Assembly (NCBI RefSeq): GCF_003337305.1
Contig: NZ_QPJO01000003.1
Coordinates: 372,001-436,000 of the forward strand
Direction of reading: 5' to 3'
Length of the DNA stretch: 64,000 nt
From: Winogradskyella arenosi
Lineage (GTDB): Bacteria > Bacteroidota > Bacteroidia > Flavobacteriales > Flavobacteriaceae
The position numbers and the translations under genes were made by a program. This document shows positions 45,600-54,704 of this stretch, piece by piece. The notes below the pieces were generated by a model that saw only the letters and a program-made list of their open reading frames with translations, was not told the origin of the DNA and ran no database searches. The stretch's first letter is position 1; every line of letters begins with the position of its first letter.

Positions 45600-48434
45600 A
45601 TGAAACACCTTAAATCAAGTTTTTTATGTCTATGGGTCCTTTTCGGACTATGGTCTTGCCAAGATGCAACGGAGAAACCCGTACAAGACACAGAAGAAAA
45701 CTTTAATGTCGATTTTGAAAAATTTACGCTAGACAATGGTTTACAAGTCATCCTTCACGTAGATCAATCAGACCCTGTGGTGGCTGTTGCCTTAACGGCT
45801 CACGTAGGATCAGCACGCGAAAAAGAAGGCCGCACAGGCTTTGCCCATTTATTTGAACACTTACTTTTCTTAGAATCTGAGAATTTAGGAAAAGGAGGTT
45901 TAGACCAAATGAGTGCTCGTATAGGAGGCTCGGGTGCCAACGGCTCTACAAGTCGCGATCGTACCAATTATTTTCAAACCGTCCCTAAAGATGCTTTAGA
46001 AAAAATGATTTGGGCTGAAGCTGATAAATTGGGCTATTTTATCAATACCGTAACTGAACCTGTTTTAGCCAAGGAAAAACAAGTAGTTAAGAATGAAAAA
46101 CGCCAACGTGTAGATAACCAACCTTACGGATTTAATTCTAGCGTTATCAATAGTAATTTATATCCTGAAGGGCATCCCTACAGCTGGGAAGTTATCGGAT
46201 CTTTAGAAGATTTACAGAATGCCACGTTAGATGATGTTAAAGAGTTTTACAAGCGCTGGTATGTACCTAATAATGTGACTTTAACTATTGCCGGAGATAT
46301 TGATGTGGAACAAACCAAAGCCTGGGTAAAAAAATACTTTAATGAAATTCCTAAAGGTGAAGCGATTCCTAAAATAGAAAAACAACCCGTTACTTTAGAC
46401 GCTATAAAGAAATTATACTATATTGATAACTTTGCGCAATTACCCCAACTCACTATGGCCTGGCCAGGGGTGCCAGAGTATGATAAAGACGCTTATGCCT
46501 TAAGTGTTTTAACGAATTATTTAGCACGAGGTAAAAAAGCGCCACTTAACAAAGTGCTTATTGACCAAGAGCAGCTTACCAACCGTGTTAGTTTCTATCA
46601 AAACAATGCTGAAATTGCCGGACAACTTATGTTAAATGTTACCGCTTTTAGTGGCAGCAACCTAAATGATGTTGCTGTAGCCATAGACAAGGCTTTTAAG
46701 GATTTTGAAACCCATGGTATTTCTGAAAGTGATCTCAACAGAATTAAAGCAGGACAAGAAACAGATTTCTACAGCGGACTTTCTAGTGTTTTAGGAAAAG
46801 GATTTCAGTTGGCACAATATGAAATTTTTGCCGGTGACCCTGACTATATTAACCAAGATGTGAAACACATCTTAGCGGTAACTTCGGAAGATGTAATGCG
46901 TGTGTACCAGACTTATATTAAAGATAAACCATATATCGCGACTAGTTTTGTTCCTCAAGGACAGCAAGACCTTATTCTAGAAAACTCAGAATTAGCGCAG
47001 GTGGTTGAAGAGCAAATTATAGAAGGTGCTGAAGATAGCTTTGATGCCAGTATTGCAGCGGACTACGAAAAAACTCCGAGTCTATTTGATCGCTCTCAAG
47101 AACCGCCTTATGGAGCGAGTCCGGATTTAGTGATCCCAAAAGTGTGGAAACAAGATTTAAGTTCAGGACTAAACGTATATGGTATTGAAAATACTGAAGT
47201 TCCTTTAGTTGAATTTGAATTGGAAATTAAAGGCGGATTACTTCTAGAATCTATTGAGAAGGTTGGTGTTTCCAATCTTATGGCCAAATTAATGAGTAAA
47301 GGCACGCAAAGTAAAACTCCTGAAGCTTTAGAAAACGCCATTGAAAGTTTAGGAGCTCAAATTTATAGCTATGCCAACACCAACAGTGTTACTATTGCCG
47401 GTACTACCTTAGCAAAACACTTTGATGCTACGATGGCTTTAATAACAGAAATGCTACTAGAACCACGATGGGATGAGGACGAATTTAGTTTATTAAAACA
47501 AAGTACGATTAGTAATATTCAACGCCAAAAAGGAAATCCTAATAGTATTGCTTCGCAAGTTTTTGCAAAACAAGTTTATGGTGAAGATCATATTTTAGCG
47601 TACAATCCACAAGGGACTGAAGCTTCTGTAAATACTATTACCATTCAAGATTTAAAAGACTATTATACGGAAAAACTGAGCCCTCAGTTGACTAATTTTC
47701 ATGTGGTTGGTGCAATTTCTAAAACACAAGTTGTAGAGGCTTTAGAGCAACTGAATACCAAATGGGACTCTAAAACAGTGAATCTCCCTGACTTACCAAC
47801 ACCAGAATATCCAGAAACCTCTAAAGTTTATTTTTATGATGTACCTGGAGCAAAACAATCGGTTATAAAATTTGGTTACCCTTCATTAAAGGCTACTGAT
47901 AGCGATTATTATGCTGCTACAGTAATGAATTACCGTTTAGGTGGCGGAAGTTTTGCTTCACAATTAACACAAGAATTACGTGAAGGAAAAGGGTACACCT
48001 ATGGTATTCGTTCTAGTTTTGATGCTGATGCTTACAGTGGTGAATTCACCATTAATAGTAGTGTAAGAACGAATGTGACTTACGAATCGGCCGCCCTAGT
48101 GAAAACCATTTTAGAAAATTACGGGCCTAACTATAACGCTAAGGATTTAGAAATTACGAAAGGATTTACCTTAAAAAGTAGTGCTCGCGCTTTTGAAACT
48201 TTAGGATCTAAATTACAAATGCTTAGCAAGATTAGTAACTTGGGTTACGCTGACGATTATGCAAAACAACGCCAAAGCATTGTAAGGAACCTTACGGTAG
48301 ACGATGTAAAGGCCTTGATTGAAACTTACATTAAACCTAATAAAATGATATATGTAATTGTTGGGGATGCTAAAACGCAACTCAACAAATTAGAAGCTTT
48401 AGGTTTTGGAGCTCCTATTCTATTAAATCCATAA
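45600..48434 (+). CDS. M16 family metallopeptidase, lipoprotein, two-half form
   Basis: The protein has 944 residues with a lipoprotein signal ending FGLWSC (Cys about 20). The N-terminal half has the inverted zinc motif HLFEH in GFAHLFEHLLFLE plus the distant Glu region VVKNEKRQR. The C-terminal half lacks this motif but has the conserved Arg/Tyr pair region GGSFASQLTQELREGKGYTYGIRS. The two halves together form the clam-shell seen in pitrilysin-type enzymes, in one chain. It probably degrades peptides in the periplasm. It follows the M14 gene in the same orientation, and a strong terminator ends the unit. Confidence 0.94.
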   Translation: MKHLKSSFLCLWVLFGLWSCQDATEKPVQDTEENFNVDFEKFTLDNGLQVILHVDQSDPVVAVALTAHVGSAREKEGRTGFAHLFEHLLFLESENLGKGGLDQMSARIGGSGANGSTSRDRTNYFQTVPKDALEKMIWAEADKLGYFINTVTEPVLAKEKQVVKNEKRQRVDNQPYGFNSSVINSNLYPEGHPYSWEVIGSLEDLQNATLDDVKEFYKRWYVPNNVTLTIAGDIDVEQTKAWVKKYFNEIPKGEAIPKIEKQPVTLDAIKKLYYIDNFAQLPQLTMAWPGVPEYDKDAYALSVLTNYLARGKKAPLNKVLIDQEQLTNRVSFYQNNAEIAGQLMLNVTAFSGSNLNDVAVAIDKAFKDFETHGISESDLNRIKAGQETDFYSGLSSVLGKGFQLAQYEIFAGDPDYINQDVKHILAVTSEDVMRVYQTYIKDKPYIATSFVPQGQQDLILENSELAQVVEEQIIEGAEDSFDASIAADYEKTPSLFDRSQEPPYGASPDLVIPKVWKQDLSSGLNVYGIENTEVPLVEFELEIKGGLLLESIEKVGVSNLMAKLMSKGTQSKTPEALENAIESLGAQIYSYANTNSVTIAGTTLAKHFDATMALITEMLLEPRWDEDEFSLLKQSTISNIQRQKGNPNSIASQVFAKQVYGEDHILAYNPQGTEASVNTITIQDLKDYYTEKLSPQLTNFHVVGAISKTQVVEALEQLNTKWDSKTVNLPDLPTPEYPETSKVYFYDVPGAKQSVIKFGYPSLKATDSDYYAATVMNYRLGGGSFASQLTQELREGKGYTYGIRSSFDADAYSGEFTINSSVRTNVTYESAALVKTILENYGPNYNAKDLEITKGFTLKSSARAFETLGSKLQMLSKISNLGYADDYAKQRQSIVRNLTVDDVKALIETYIKPNKMIYVIVGDAKTQLNKLEALGFGAPILLNP

Positions 48435-48467
48435 GAGGATAGCCTTAGCATATCTCTTCTAAAAATT

Positions 48468-48508
48468 AATAGGCCCATTCTAATACGATATAGAATGGGC
48501 CTATTTTT
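48468..48508 (+). terminator. Rho-independent terminator of the M16 gene
   Basis: AATAGGCCCATTCTA (48468-48482) pairs with TAGAATGGGCCTATT (48491-48505), followed by a T run. A-rich flanks may also stop transcription from the other side. Confidence 0.9.
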
Positions 48509-48579
48509 TGTTTTCATTTATACGTCTCAATAAAACTTGTAGCGTTTAAATTGACTATAAATATAGCATAATAAATGAA

Positions 48580-48675
48580 TTAGCGATGTAATGCCAATTG
48601 ATACAGCAAAGCTGCTATAACGAGATAAGTAAACAGCATTATCAGTCGCATTTGGTTTCTTCTTATAGGAGTCAT
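48580..48675 (-). CDS. Possible 31-residue membrane peptide downstream of rimO
   Basis: An ATG at 48675 opens 31 codons to a TAA. The product has basic residues (MTPIRRNQMR) followed by a single hydrophobic helix (LIMLFTYLVIAALLYQLAL) and ends HR, a positive-inside small membrane protein layout. It lies 57 nt after rimO on the same strand. No clear Shine-Dalgarno or promoter is visible, and the ORF is short enough to arise by chance, so support rests on the amphipathic layout only. Confidence 0.35.
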   Translation of the reverse strand: MTPIRRNQMRLIMLFTYLVIAALLYQLALHR

Positions 48676-48732
48676 ATAAAAAATATTTTGATAATACTTA
48701 GACTCAAAAACCAAACTAAAGTCACACTTTAT

Positions 48733-50037
48733 TTAACTAACAACCTCACCATATAGGTCAAAATCCTCAGCTTCAATAACTTTAATCTTAGCGAATTCTC
48801 CTGTTTTTAAATACGTTGTAGAGGCGTCAATTAAAACTTCGTTATCCACGTCTGGAGAATCAAATTCTGTTCTTCCGACAAAATAATTTCCTTCTTTTCT
48901 ATCGATAACCACTTTAAATTCTTTTCCTATTTTCTCTTGATTTAACTCCCAAGAAATTTGAGATTGAATTTCCATGATTTCATTAACACGTTCCATTTTC
49001 ACATCTTCAGGAACATCATCTTCAAGATTATAAGCGTGTGTATTTTCTTCATGCGAATAGGTAAAACAACCTAAACGCTCAAAACGCATGGCTTTAACCC
49101 AGTCCCTAAGCAACTCAAAATCTTCTTGAGTTTCACCAGGATACCCAACAATTAAAGTTGTTCGTATGGTCATTTCTGGTACTTTAGCTCTAAAATCTTG
49201 AAGTAACTTTGTGGTTTTAGCTTCTGTAGTCCCACGACGCATACTTTTTAAGATAGCATCAGAAATATGTTGTAACGGAATATCTAAATAGTTACAAACT
49301 TTAGGCTCACGTTTCATAACGTCTAAAACATCCATCGGGAAACCTGTTGGAAATGCATAATGCAAACGGATCCATTCAATACCTTCAACCTTCACTAAAT
49401 TTTCTAATAACTCCGCAAGGTTTCTCTTCTTATAGATATCTAAACCGTAGTAGGTTAAATCTTGGGCAATAAGAATTAATTCTTTAACGCCATTAGCGGC
49501 TAATTTTTCAGCTTCAATAACTAATTCTTCAATAGGTGTACTCTTATGTTTTCCACGCATTAAAGGAATGGCACAAAAACTACAAGGTCTATCACAGCCT
49601 TCAGCAATTTTTAAGTACGCATAATTTTTAGGTGTTGTAGTTAAACGCTCCCCAATAAGTTCATGCTTATAATCGGCACCAAGTGCTTTTAGTAAACCTG
49701 GTAATTCTGTAGTTCCAAAATACTGATCTACATTAGGAATTTCTTTTTCTAAATCTGGCTTATAACGTTCGCTTAAACATCCTGTTACAAAAACCTTATC
49801 AACCTCTCCTTCTTCTTTTTTCTGCATGTACTCCAAAATGGTGTTCACACTTTCTTCTTTGGCATTATTGATAAATCCACAGGTATTAATCACTACGACG
49901 TTACCTTCTTGCTCGTGGACCACTTCTTTTCCACTTGCTTTCAACTGCCCCATTAACACTTCGCTATCGTAAACATTCTTACTACAGCCTAAGGTTATCA
50001 CGTTGATTTTATTCTTTTTAATGGTCTTTGTTCTCAT
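48733..50037 (-). CDS. rimO: Ribosomal protein uS12 methylthiotransferase RimO
   Basis: The protein has 434 residues. The UPF0004 domain has Cys in ITLGCSKN, NTCGFI and TGCLSER for the auxiliary iron-sulfur cluster. The radical SAM CxxxCxxC is EGCDRPCSFCAIPLMRG. A TRAM domain (EFKVVIDRKEGNYFVGRTEFDSPDVDNE) ends the protein. RimO adds a methylthio group to an Asp of ribosomal protein S12. The DSPDVDN tail distinguishes it from MiaB. A TATCTTTG promoter element lies upstream at 50059-50066 on the minus strand. Confidence 0.96.
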   Translation of the reverse strand: MRTKTIKKNKINVITLGCSKNVYDSEVLMGQLKASGKEVVHEQEGNVVVINTCGFINNAKEESVNTILEYMQKKEEGEVDKVFVTGCLSERYKPDLEKEIPNVDQYFGTTELPGLLKALGADYKHELIGERLTTTPKNYAYLKIAEGCDRPCSFCAIPLMRGKHKSTPIEELVIEAEKLAANGVKELILIAQDLTYYGLDIYKKRNLAELLENLVKVEGIEWIRLHYAFPTGFPMDVLDVMKREPKVCNYLDIPLQHISDAILKSMRRGTTEAKTTKLLQDFRAKVPEMTIRTTLIVGYPGETQEDFELLRDWVKAMRFERLGCFTYSHEENTHAYNLEDDVPEDVKMERVNEIMEIQSQISWELNQEKIGKEFKVVIDRKEGNYFVGRTEFDSPDVDNEVLIDASTTYLKTGEFAKIKVIEAEDFDLYGEVVS

Positions 50038-50058
50038 GCTTATTTATAAATCAGTTTG

Positions 50059-50066
50059 CAAAGATA
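50059..50066 (-). promoter_or_regulatory. Candidate -7 element of rimO
   Basis: The minus strand reads TATCTTTG (TAnnTTTG), 21 nt upstream of the ATG at 50037. No good -33 box was found. Confidence 0.45.
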
Positions 50067-50148
50067 CGGAATGATTTACGATAATTGGTTGCTCCTTAGC
50101 TCAATTAAACGTTTTGTATCTTGAAGGGTCTAATTAAAAACCGGATTT

Positions 50149-51219
50149 ATGAAACCAATCTATACGCTTATATTAGGGGTCTGCCTTTTAGGTGTTCTAT
50201 CATGCTCTACAGATGACTCCTCTGTTACAGTGCCTTCAACTGACCTTTACTTTCCGCCTAATAATTCTGATACTTGGGAGACCACTGCCGCAGAAGACTT
50301 AAATTGGGACACGAGCCAATTGCCTGATTTATTAGCATTTTTAGAAGAAAAGAACTCAAAAGCTTTTATCATATTACACCAAGGAAAAATTGTGGAAGAG
50401 CATTATTTTAATTCACATAACAGTACCACGCCATGGTATTGGGCAAGTGCCGGAAAAACACTAACAACCGCGGTTACGGGTATTGCTGAAGCAGAAGGTC
50501 TAATTGACCTTCAATCCAACGTTTCTGATTATTTAGGCACAGGATGGACCAATGCGCCTAGTAACAAAGAAGCCCTTATTACAAATGAACATCTTTTGCA
50601 AATGACCTCAGGTTTAGATGACGGTCTTGGTGATGGTACTTCACCTAGTGATTTACAATATCTTGAAGATGCAGGACAACGTTGGGCGTATCATAATGTG
50701 TATGTCAAACTTCAAGATGTTATTGCAACGGCAAGTCTAGAGACTTGGTCTAATTACTTTAATGGTGCGTTAAAAACTAAAATAGGAATGTCGGGTGCTT
50801 GGTTAAATGGAGATGACTTTAATGTATACTGGAGTACAGCACGAAGTATGGCGCGTTTTGGACTCTTATCTTTAGCCAATGGCAATTGGAATGGCGAACA
50901 AATTGTTCCCGAATTGTTTATGTATGACGCCACTCACGCCACACAAACCCTCAATGAAGCTTATGGCTACTTATGGTGGCTAAACGGAAGCGGTACTTAT
51001 CGCTTACCCCAAACGCAATACGAATTTCAAGGCGCATTAATTCCCAATGCACCAAGTGACATGTTTGCGGCTCTAGGAAAAAATGATCAAAAGATTTATG
51101 TAATCCCAAGTCAAGAATTGGTTATCATTAGAATGGGTGAGGCTGCTGACGAAGAAAATTTTGCCCTCTCAAATTTTGATAACGAACTTTGGGAGAAACT
51201 TAATGCCTTTATGAATTAG
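50149..51219 (+). CDS. Serine hydrolase of the beta-lactamase / PBP fold, lipoprotein
   Basis: The protein has 356 residues with a lipoprotein signal MKPIYTLILGVCLLGVLSC and an acidic start of the mature chain (STDDSS). The SxxK catalytic motif is in WYWASAGKTLTTAVTG near residue 103, and a Tyr motif lies in RWAYHNVYVKLQ. The EHLLQMTSGLDD motif is typical of the AmpC-like esterase group. It is more likely an esterase or peptidase than a resistance enzyme. It lies antiparallel between ftsY and rimO, so it may be a later insertion there. Confidence 0.88.
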   Translation: MKPIYTLILGVCLLGVLSCSTDDSSVTVPSTDLYFPPNNSDTWETTAAEDLNWDTSQLPDLLAFLEEKNSKAFIILHQGKIVEEHYFNSHNSTTPWYWASAGKTLTTAVTGIAEAEGLIDLQSNVSDYLGTGWTNAPSNKEALITNEHLLQMTSGLDDGLGDGTSPSDLQYLEDAGQRWAYHNVYVKLQDVIATASLETWSNYFNGALKTKIGMSGAWLNGDDFNVYWSTARSMARFGLLSLANGNWNGEQIVPELFMYDATHATQTLNEAYGYLWWLNGSGTYRLPQTQYEFQGALIPNAPSDMFAALGKNDQKIYVIPSQELVIIRMGEAADEENFALSNFDNELWEKLNAFMN

Positions 51220-51356
51220 GGCATTTTGCAATGAATTCTCAACTACCGTTACCCTATTAGCTAAGAAGAATATCCTAGCGTTTCAGCGTTAGAAGTCGGT
51301 AGCTATACGGTGTATGCCAATAGTTGTGCTTACACGAGAAAGTGATAAAACGTAAA

Positions 51357-51404
51357 CCGGTCATTTCAGTTTAAAGCGTTAACATTTTAAACTGAAACAA
51401 CCGG
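51357..51404. terminator. Long hairpin between the serine hydrolase gene and ftsY, likely bidirectional terminator
   Basis: The 19-bp arms at 51357-51375 and 51386-51404 match at 17 positions, with a 10-nt loop. On both strands T-rich sequence follows within about ten bases. It serves the ends of both convergent genes. Confidence 0.65.
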
Positions 51405-51421
51405 ACGATATAAAGTTTTTA

Positions 51422-52396
51422 TTATTTGAAGAAAGAATCGACGAATTCATATTTATTAAAGACTTGCAAATCTTCAATGCCTTCACCTACTCCAATATAT
51501 TTTACAGGAATTTGAAATTGATCACTAATACCAATGACAACCCCACCTTTTGCGGTCCCATCTAATTTGGTTACGGCTAAAGAGGTCACTTCGGTTGCGG
51601 CTGTAAATTGTTTGGCTTGTTCAAAGGCGTTTTGCCCTGTAGATCCGTCTAAAACTAACAAGACATCATGCGGCGCGTCTCCGACTACTTTTTGCATCAC
51701 ACGCTTGACCTTAGTCAACTCATTCATCAAGTTAATCTTATTGTGTAAACGTCCTGCGGTATCAATAATAATCACATCTGCATCTTGACTCACTCCAGAT
51801 TTAAGTGCATCAAAAGCTACAGAAGCGGGATCAGAGCCCATTTCTTGTCTAATCATAGGCACCTCTACTCGATCTGCCCATACTTGTAATTGGTCTATAG
51901 CAGCCGCTCTAAATGTATCTGCAGCACCAAGAACCACTTTTAAACCTTGTTTTTTAAATTGGTAGGCTAATTTTCCAATTGTTGTTGTTTTTCCTACGCC
52001 ATTAACACCAACAACCATAAGCACATAAGGGGTTTTAGAACCATCGGCTTGTTTAGGAAGTTGAGGAATAACATAATCGGTTTCTTCTCCAGATTTTGTT
52101 TCGGATAAAAGCGCCGCAATTTCTTCTCTTAAAATTTTATTAAGTTCTGAAGTTCCTAAGTATTTATCTTGCGCAACACGCGCTTCAATACGGGTAATAA
52201 CTTTTAATGTGGTATTGACACCAACATCACTAGTCACTAAAATTTCTTCAAGATTATCTAAAACGTCATCATCAACTTTAGACTTTCCTGCAACCGCTTT
52301 ATTAAGTTTAGTAAAGAAAGAGGTTTTAGATTTTTCTAAGCCTTTATCTAAGGTCTCTTTTTTTTCAGAGGAGAATATTTTTTTAAAAAAACTCAT
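51422..52396 (-). CDS. ftsY: Signal recognition particle receptor FtsY
   Basis: From ATG 52396 the protein has 324 residues (MSFFKKIFSSEKKETLDKG). The open frame extends to 52498, but the family start is here. The N helical domain is followed by the G domain: VVGVNGVGKTTTIGKLA, AADTFRAAAIDQL, IIIDTAGRLHNK and VTKLDGTAKGG. FtsY receives SRP-ribosome complexes at the membrane. The acidic A domain of E. coli FtsY is absent, as usual in this phylum. A terminator hairpin separates it from DUF4295 upstream, so partial readthrough or a separate promoter must supply transcription. Confidence 0.97.
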   Translation of the reverse strand: MSFFKKIFSSEKKETLDKGLEKSKTSFFTKLNKAVAGKSKVDDDVLDNLEEILVTSDVGVNTTLKVITRIEARVAQDKYLGTSELNKILREEIAALLSETKSGEETDYVIPQLPKQADGSKTPYVLMVVGVNGVGKTTTIGKLAYQFKKQGLKVVLGAADTFRAAAIDQLQVWADRVEVPMIRQEMGSDPASVAFDALKSGVSQDADVIIIDTAGRLHNKINLMNELTKVKRVMQKVVGDAPHDVLLVLDGSTGQNAFEQAKQFTAATEVTSLAVTKLDGTAKGGVVIGISDQFQIPVKYIGVGEGIEDLQVFNKYEFVDSFFK

Positions 52397-52534
52397 TTGT
52401 ATAATTCTATTTATACAACACTTAGACAGAAGTATGAATTCTGTTTTAATCGTATTGTTATTCAATTTTGTAACAAACAATAATCTTGCCGATAACAATT
52501 TACTGTTAACTTGTCAGACGTTTTCAAATATAAA

Positions 52535-52568
52535 CATAAAAAAACTGCTTTCAAATGAAAGCAGTTTT
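52535..52568 (-). terminator. Terminator between DUF4295 and ftsY
   Basis: The perfect 12-bp stem AAAACTGCTTTC/GAAAGCAGTTTT (52541-52568) with loop AAAT is followed on the minus strand by a T run. It is a strong rho-independent terminator that partly uncouples ftsY from the ribosomal genes. Confidence 0.88.
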
Positions 52569-52591
52569 ATAAATCTCTATAGAAATAAAGA

Positions 52592-52744
52592 TTATTTTTT
52601 GTTTAAAAAGTCATTGACAAATTCTGGTGCCATTACTGATTCTACAAACATGTAAGCTCCAGTTTTAGGTGACTTCACCATTTTTATCGCTTTTGTCAAA
52701 CGCTTTGATCCTGTCTGTAAAGACGCTACTGATTTCTTTGCCAT
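52592..52744 (-). CDS. DUF4295 small basic protein
   Basis: A 50-residue gene starts at ATG 52744 (product begins MAKKSVASLQTGSKRLTKAI and ends NDFLNKK). The sequence is basic with no signal, matching the DUF4295 family found only in Bacteroidota next to rpmG and ftsY. It begins 6 nt after the rpmG stop, so it is in the ribosomal operon. The gene neighbourhood and composition suggest a ribosome-associated protein; this is inference, but a structural ribosomal role is plausible. Confidence 0.9.
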   Translation of the reverse strand: MAKKSVASLQTGSKRLTKAIKMVKSPKTGAYMFVESVMAPEFVNDFLNKK

Positions 52745-52750
52745 GATTTA

Positions 52751-52933
52751 TTATTTTATCTCTTTATGAACTGTCATACGCTTAAGGATAGGATTAAATT
52801 TCTTAATCTCCATACGATCTGGCGTATTCTTCTTATTTTTTGTTGTAACATATCTTGATGTTCCTGGTTGACCAGAAGCCTTGTGCTCTGTGCACTCTAA
52901 GATAACTTGTATTCTATTTCCTTTTTTTGCCAT
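52751..52933 (-). CDS. rpmG: 50S ribosomal protein L33
   Basis: The protein has 60 residues: [37 protein letters not shown] plus a basic tail ([23 protein letters not shown]). Only one Cys is present, so this is the zinc-free (C-) type of L33. It sits 32 nt after rpmB and 6 nt before the DUF4295 gene in one operon. Confidence 0.97.
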   Translation of the reverse strand: MAKKGNRIQVILECTEHKASGQPGTSRYVTTKNKKNTPDRMEIKKFNPILKRMTVHKEIK

Positions 52934-52965
52934 TGTAAATCGACTTAAGCGTTAACTAAACGCTA

Positions 52966-53202
52966 TTATTTATAAAATCCTTTTGCTCTAGCTTCTTTTA
53001 ACATCGCATCGATACCAATCTTGTTGATTGTTTTTAACGCTGACGTTGAAACTTTTAATGTTACCCACTTATCTTCTTCAGGAATATAAAAACGTTTCTT
53101 AATCAAGTTTGCATCAAACTTGCGTTTAGTTTTATTCATTGCGTGAGAAACATTGTTTCCAACCATCGCTTTCTTCCCAGTAAGTTCACAAACTCTTGAC
53201 AT
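52966..53202 (-). CDS. rpmB: 50S ribosomal protein L28
   Basis: The protein has 78 residues, with MSRVCELTGKKAMVGNNVSHAMNKTKRKF at the start and KVSTSALKTINKIGIDAMLKEA near the end. It is first in the rpmB-rpmG-DUF4295 operon. A complete promoter precedes it at 53277-53307. The usual Cys zinc pair is missing apart from one Cys. Confidence 0.97.
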   Translation of the reverse strand: MSRVCELTGKKAMVGNNVSHAMNKTKRKFDANLIKKRFYIPEEDKWVTLKVSTSALKTINKIGIDAMLKEARAKGFYK

Positions 53203-53276
53203 TGTATTCTTTCTTTAGGTGTATTATTGTTTTCTGTTTACTCCAAATCCAATAATGGATATTTTAAACAAGGGTG

Positions 53277-53307
53277 CAAATTTAATAAAAGTTTGCGTTT
53301 CAACAAA
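53277..53307 (-). promoter_or_regulatory. Promoter of the rpmB-rpmG-DUF4295 operon
   Basis: On the minus strand the -33 element TTTG (53304-53307) and the -7 element TAAATTTG (53277-53284) are separated by 19 bp, the ideal Bacteroidota layout. The leader to the rpmB ATG is about 70 nt. Confidence 0.7.
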
Positions 53308-53316
53308 TATAAATCA

Positions 53317-54561
53317 CTACTTTTTTAAAATTTCTTTTTGAAGCATGCTAAAAGCCTTATTTGTGGCTCTACCAATCACGTTTTCACGATGCTTTCCGAA
53401 GTTAAATTCTTCAGATATAACATAGTCTTTTGTAGCAATGGCAATATGTACGGTTCCCACTTCGGCATCCGAATCACCTTTTGCAGGTCCGGCATTACCC
53501 GTAGTGCTTATGGCATAGTCGGACTCAAACATGCTTCTTATATTTTGCGCCATAGCTTCTGCCACGGCCTTACTTACTACTGAATGTTCTTCTATGAGCG
53601 CTTCAGGAATTCCTAAGAGTTTCACTTTAGAAGCCGTTGCATACGGCACTAAACCACCTTTAAAAAAAGCTGAAGATCCTGCGTTTGCTGTAAAGGACTG
53701 ACTAATAAATCCTCCAGTACAACTTTCTGCCACGGCCAAAGTTTTCCCCATAGCAATTAAACGTTGTCCTATAAGGGCTTCTATAGATCGGTCTTCTTCA
53801 TACCCCACAAAAACATCTTCAATTTGAGGCAATAGCAAATTGACTTGGCGTTGTACTTCTTCTTCTACAAGCACTTTATCTTCTGCTTTTGCTGATAAAC
53901 GTAAGCGTACACGCCCTAAACTTGGTAAGTACGCTAGTTTTATATAATGTGGTAAATTATCTTCCCAAGCTTCTATACGTTCTGCCAAAGCACTTTCACC
54001 AAGACCATAGGTTAATATGGTTTTATGCATAATGTAAGGAAACTTAAACTGCGCTCTTAAATTAGGAATAACCTGCTCCGTTATTAAGGCTTTCATTTCA
54101 AATGGCACGCCGGGTAAAGAGACAAATACTTTTCCATTCTTTTCTAACCACATTCCTGGAGCTGTACCGTTATGATTCATTAAGACCTTACACTTAGAAG
54201 GTACTAAGGCTTGGTGTTTATTAACGGTTAATAAAGGCGACTTATATTTTGAAAAAATACGTTCTACATTTTCTAAAACGTCTTGATCTTCGACTAAAAC
54301 ATCATCAAAATATTCGCAAATGGTATGCTTGGTTATATCGTCTTTAGTAGGTCCTAGTCCTCCGGTAACAATAATGATATCGGCATTTTCTTCGGCTTCT
54401 TTAAGCGCTTTTAAGATATGAGATTTTTCGTCTTGAACGGAAGTAATTTGATAAATTGAAATTCCTATTTTATTAAATTCCTTTCCTAGAAATGCTGAAT
54501 TTGTATCAACAATCTGTCCGATTAGGATTTCATCACCAATCGTAATTATTTCTGCTTGCAT
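53317..54561 (-). CDS. cinA: CinA-family protein (nicotinamide-nucleotide amidohydrolase type)
   Basis: The protein has 414 residues in two domains. The N-terminal MoCF/COG1058 domain has MQAEIITIGDEILIGQIVDTNS and IIVTGGLGPTKDDIT. The C-terminal CinA domain has LAVAESCTGGFISQSFTANAGSSAFFKGGLVPYA and STTGNAGP. Such proteins act on ADP-ribose and deamidate NMN in NAD recycling; the old name links them to competence. The coding end lies only 10 nt from the rpmB -33 box, so the promoter is tucked behind it. Confidence 0.95.
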   Translation of the reverse strand: MQAEIITIGDEILIGQIVDTNSAFLGKEFNKIGISIYQITSVQDEKSHILKALKEAEENADIIIVTGGLGPTKDDITKHTICEYFDDVLVEDQDVLENVERIFSKYKSPLLTVNKHQALVPSKCKVLMNHNGTAPGMWLEKNGKVFVSLPGVPFEMKALITEQVIPNLRAQFKFPYIMHKTILTYGLGESALAERIEAWEDNLPHYIKLAYLPSLGRVRLRLSAKAEDKVLVEEEVQRQVNLLLPQIEDVFVGYEEDRSIEALIGQRLIAMGKTLAVAESCTGGFISQSFTANAGSSAFFKGGLVPYATASKVKLLGIPEALIEEHSVVSKAVAEAMAQNIRSMFESDYAISTTGNAGPAKGDSDAEVGTVHIAIATKDYVISEEFNFGKHRENVIGRATNKAFSMLQKEILKK

Positions 54562-54704
54562 GGGGTAAGTTCTGTTATTTTCTTTTTAAAAGAAGGTCTG
54601 CTTACAAAGCTTAAAACACATTTAGCGGTGGTAATATTAAAGGGATCAACGCTATAACGGCCTAAAGTAAGACTGAAACCATTTTGAGAATTGTAGCCTA
54701 GGGC

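Noticed and set aside
50149..51219. Beta-lactamase antibiotic resistance gene
   Set aside because: It has the SxxK fold of the superfamily, but the motifs are those of the AmpC-like esterase/PBP group, with no evidence for drug hydrolysis.
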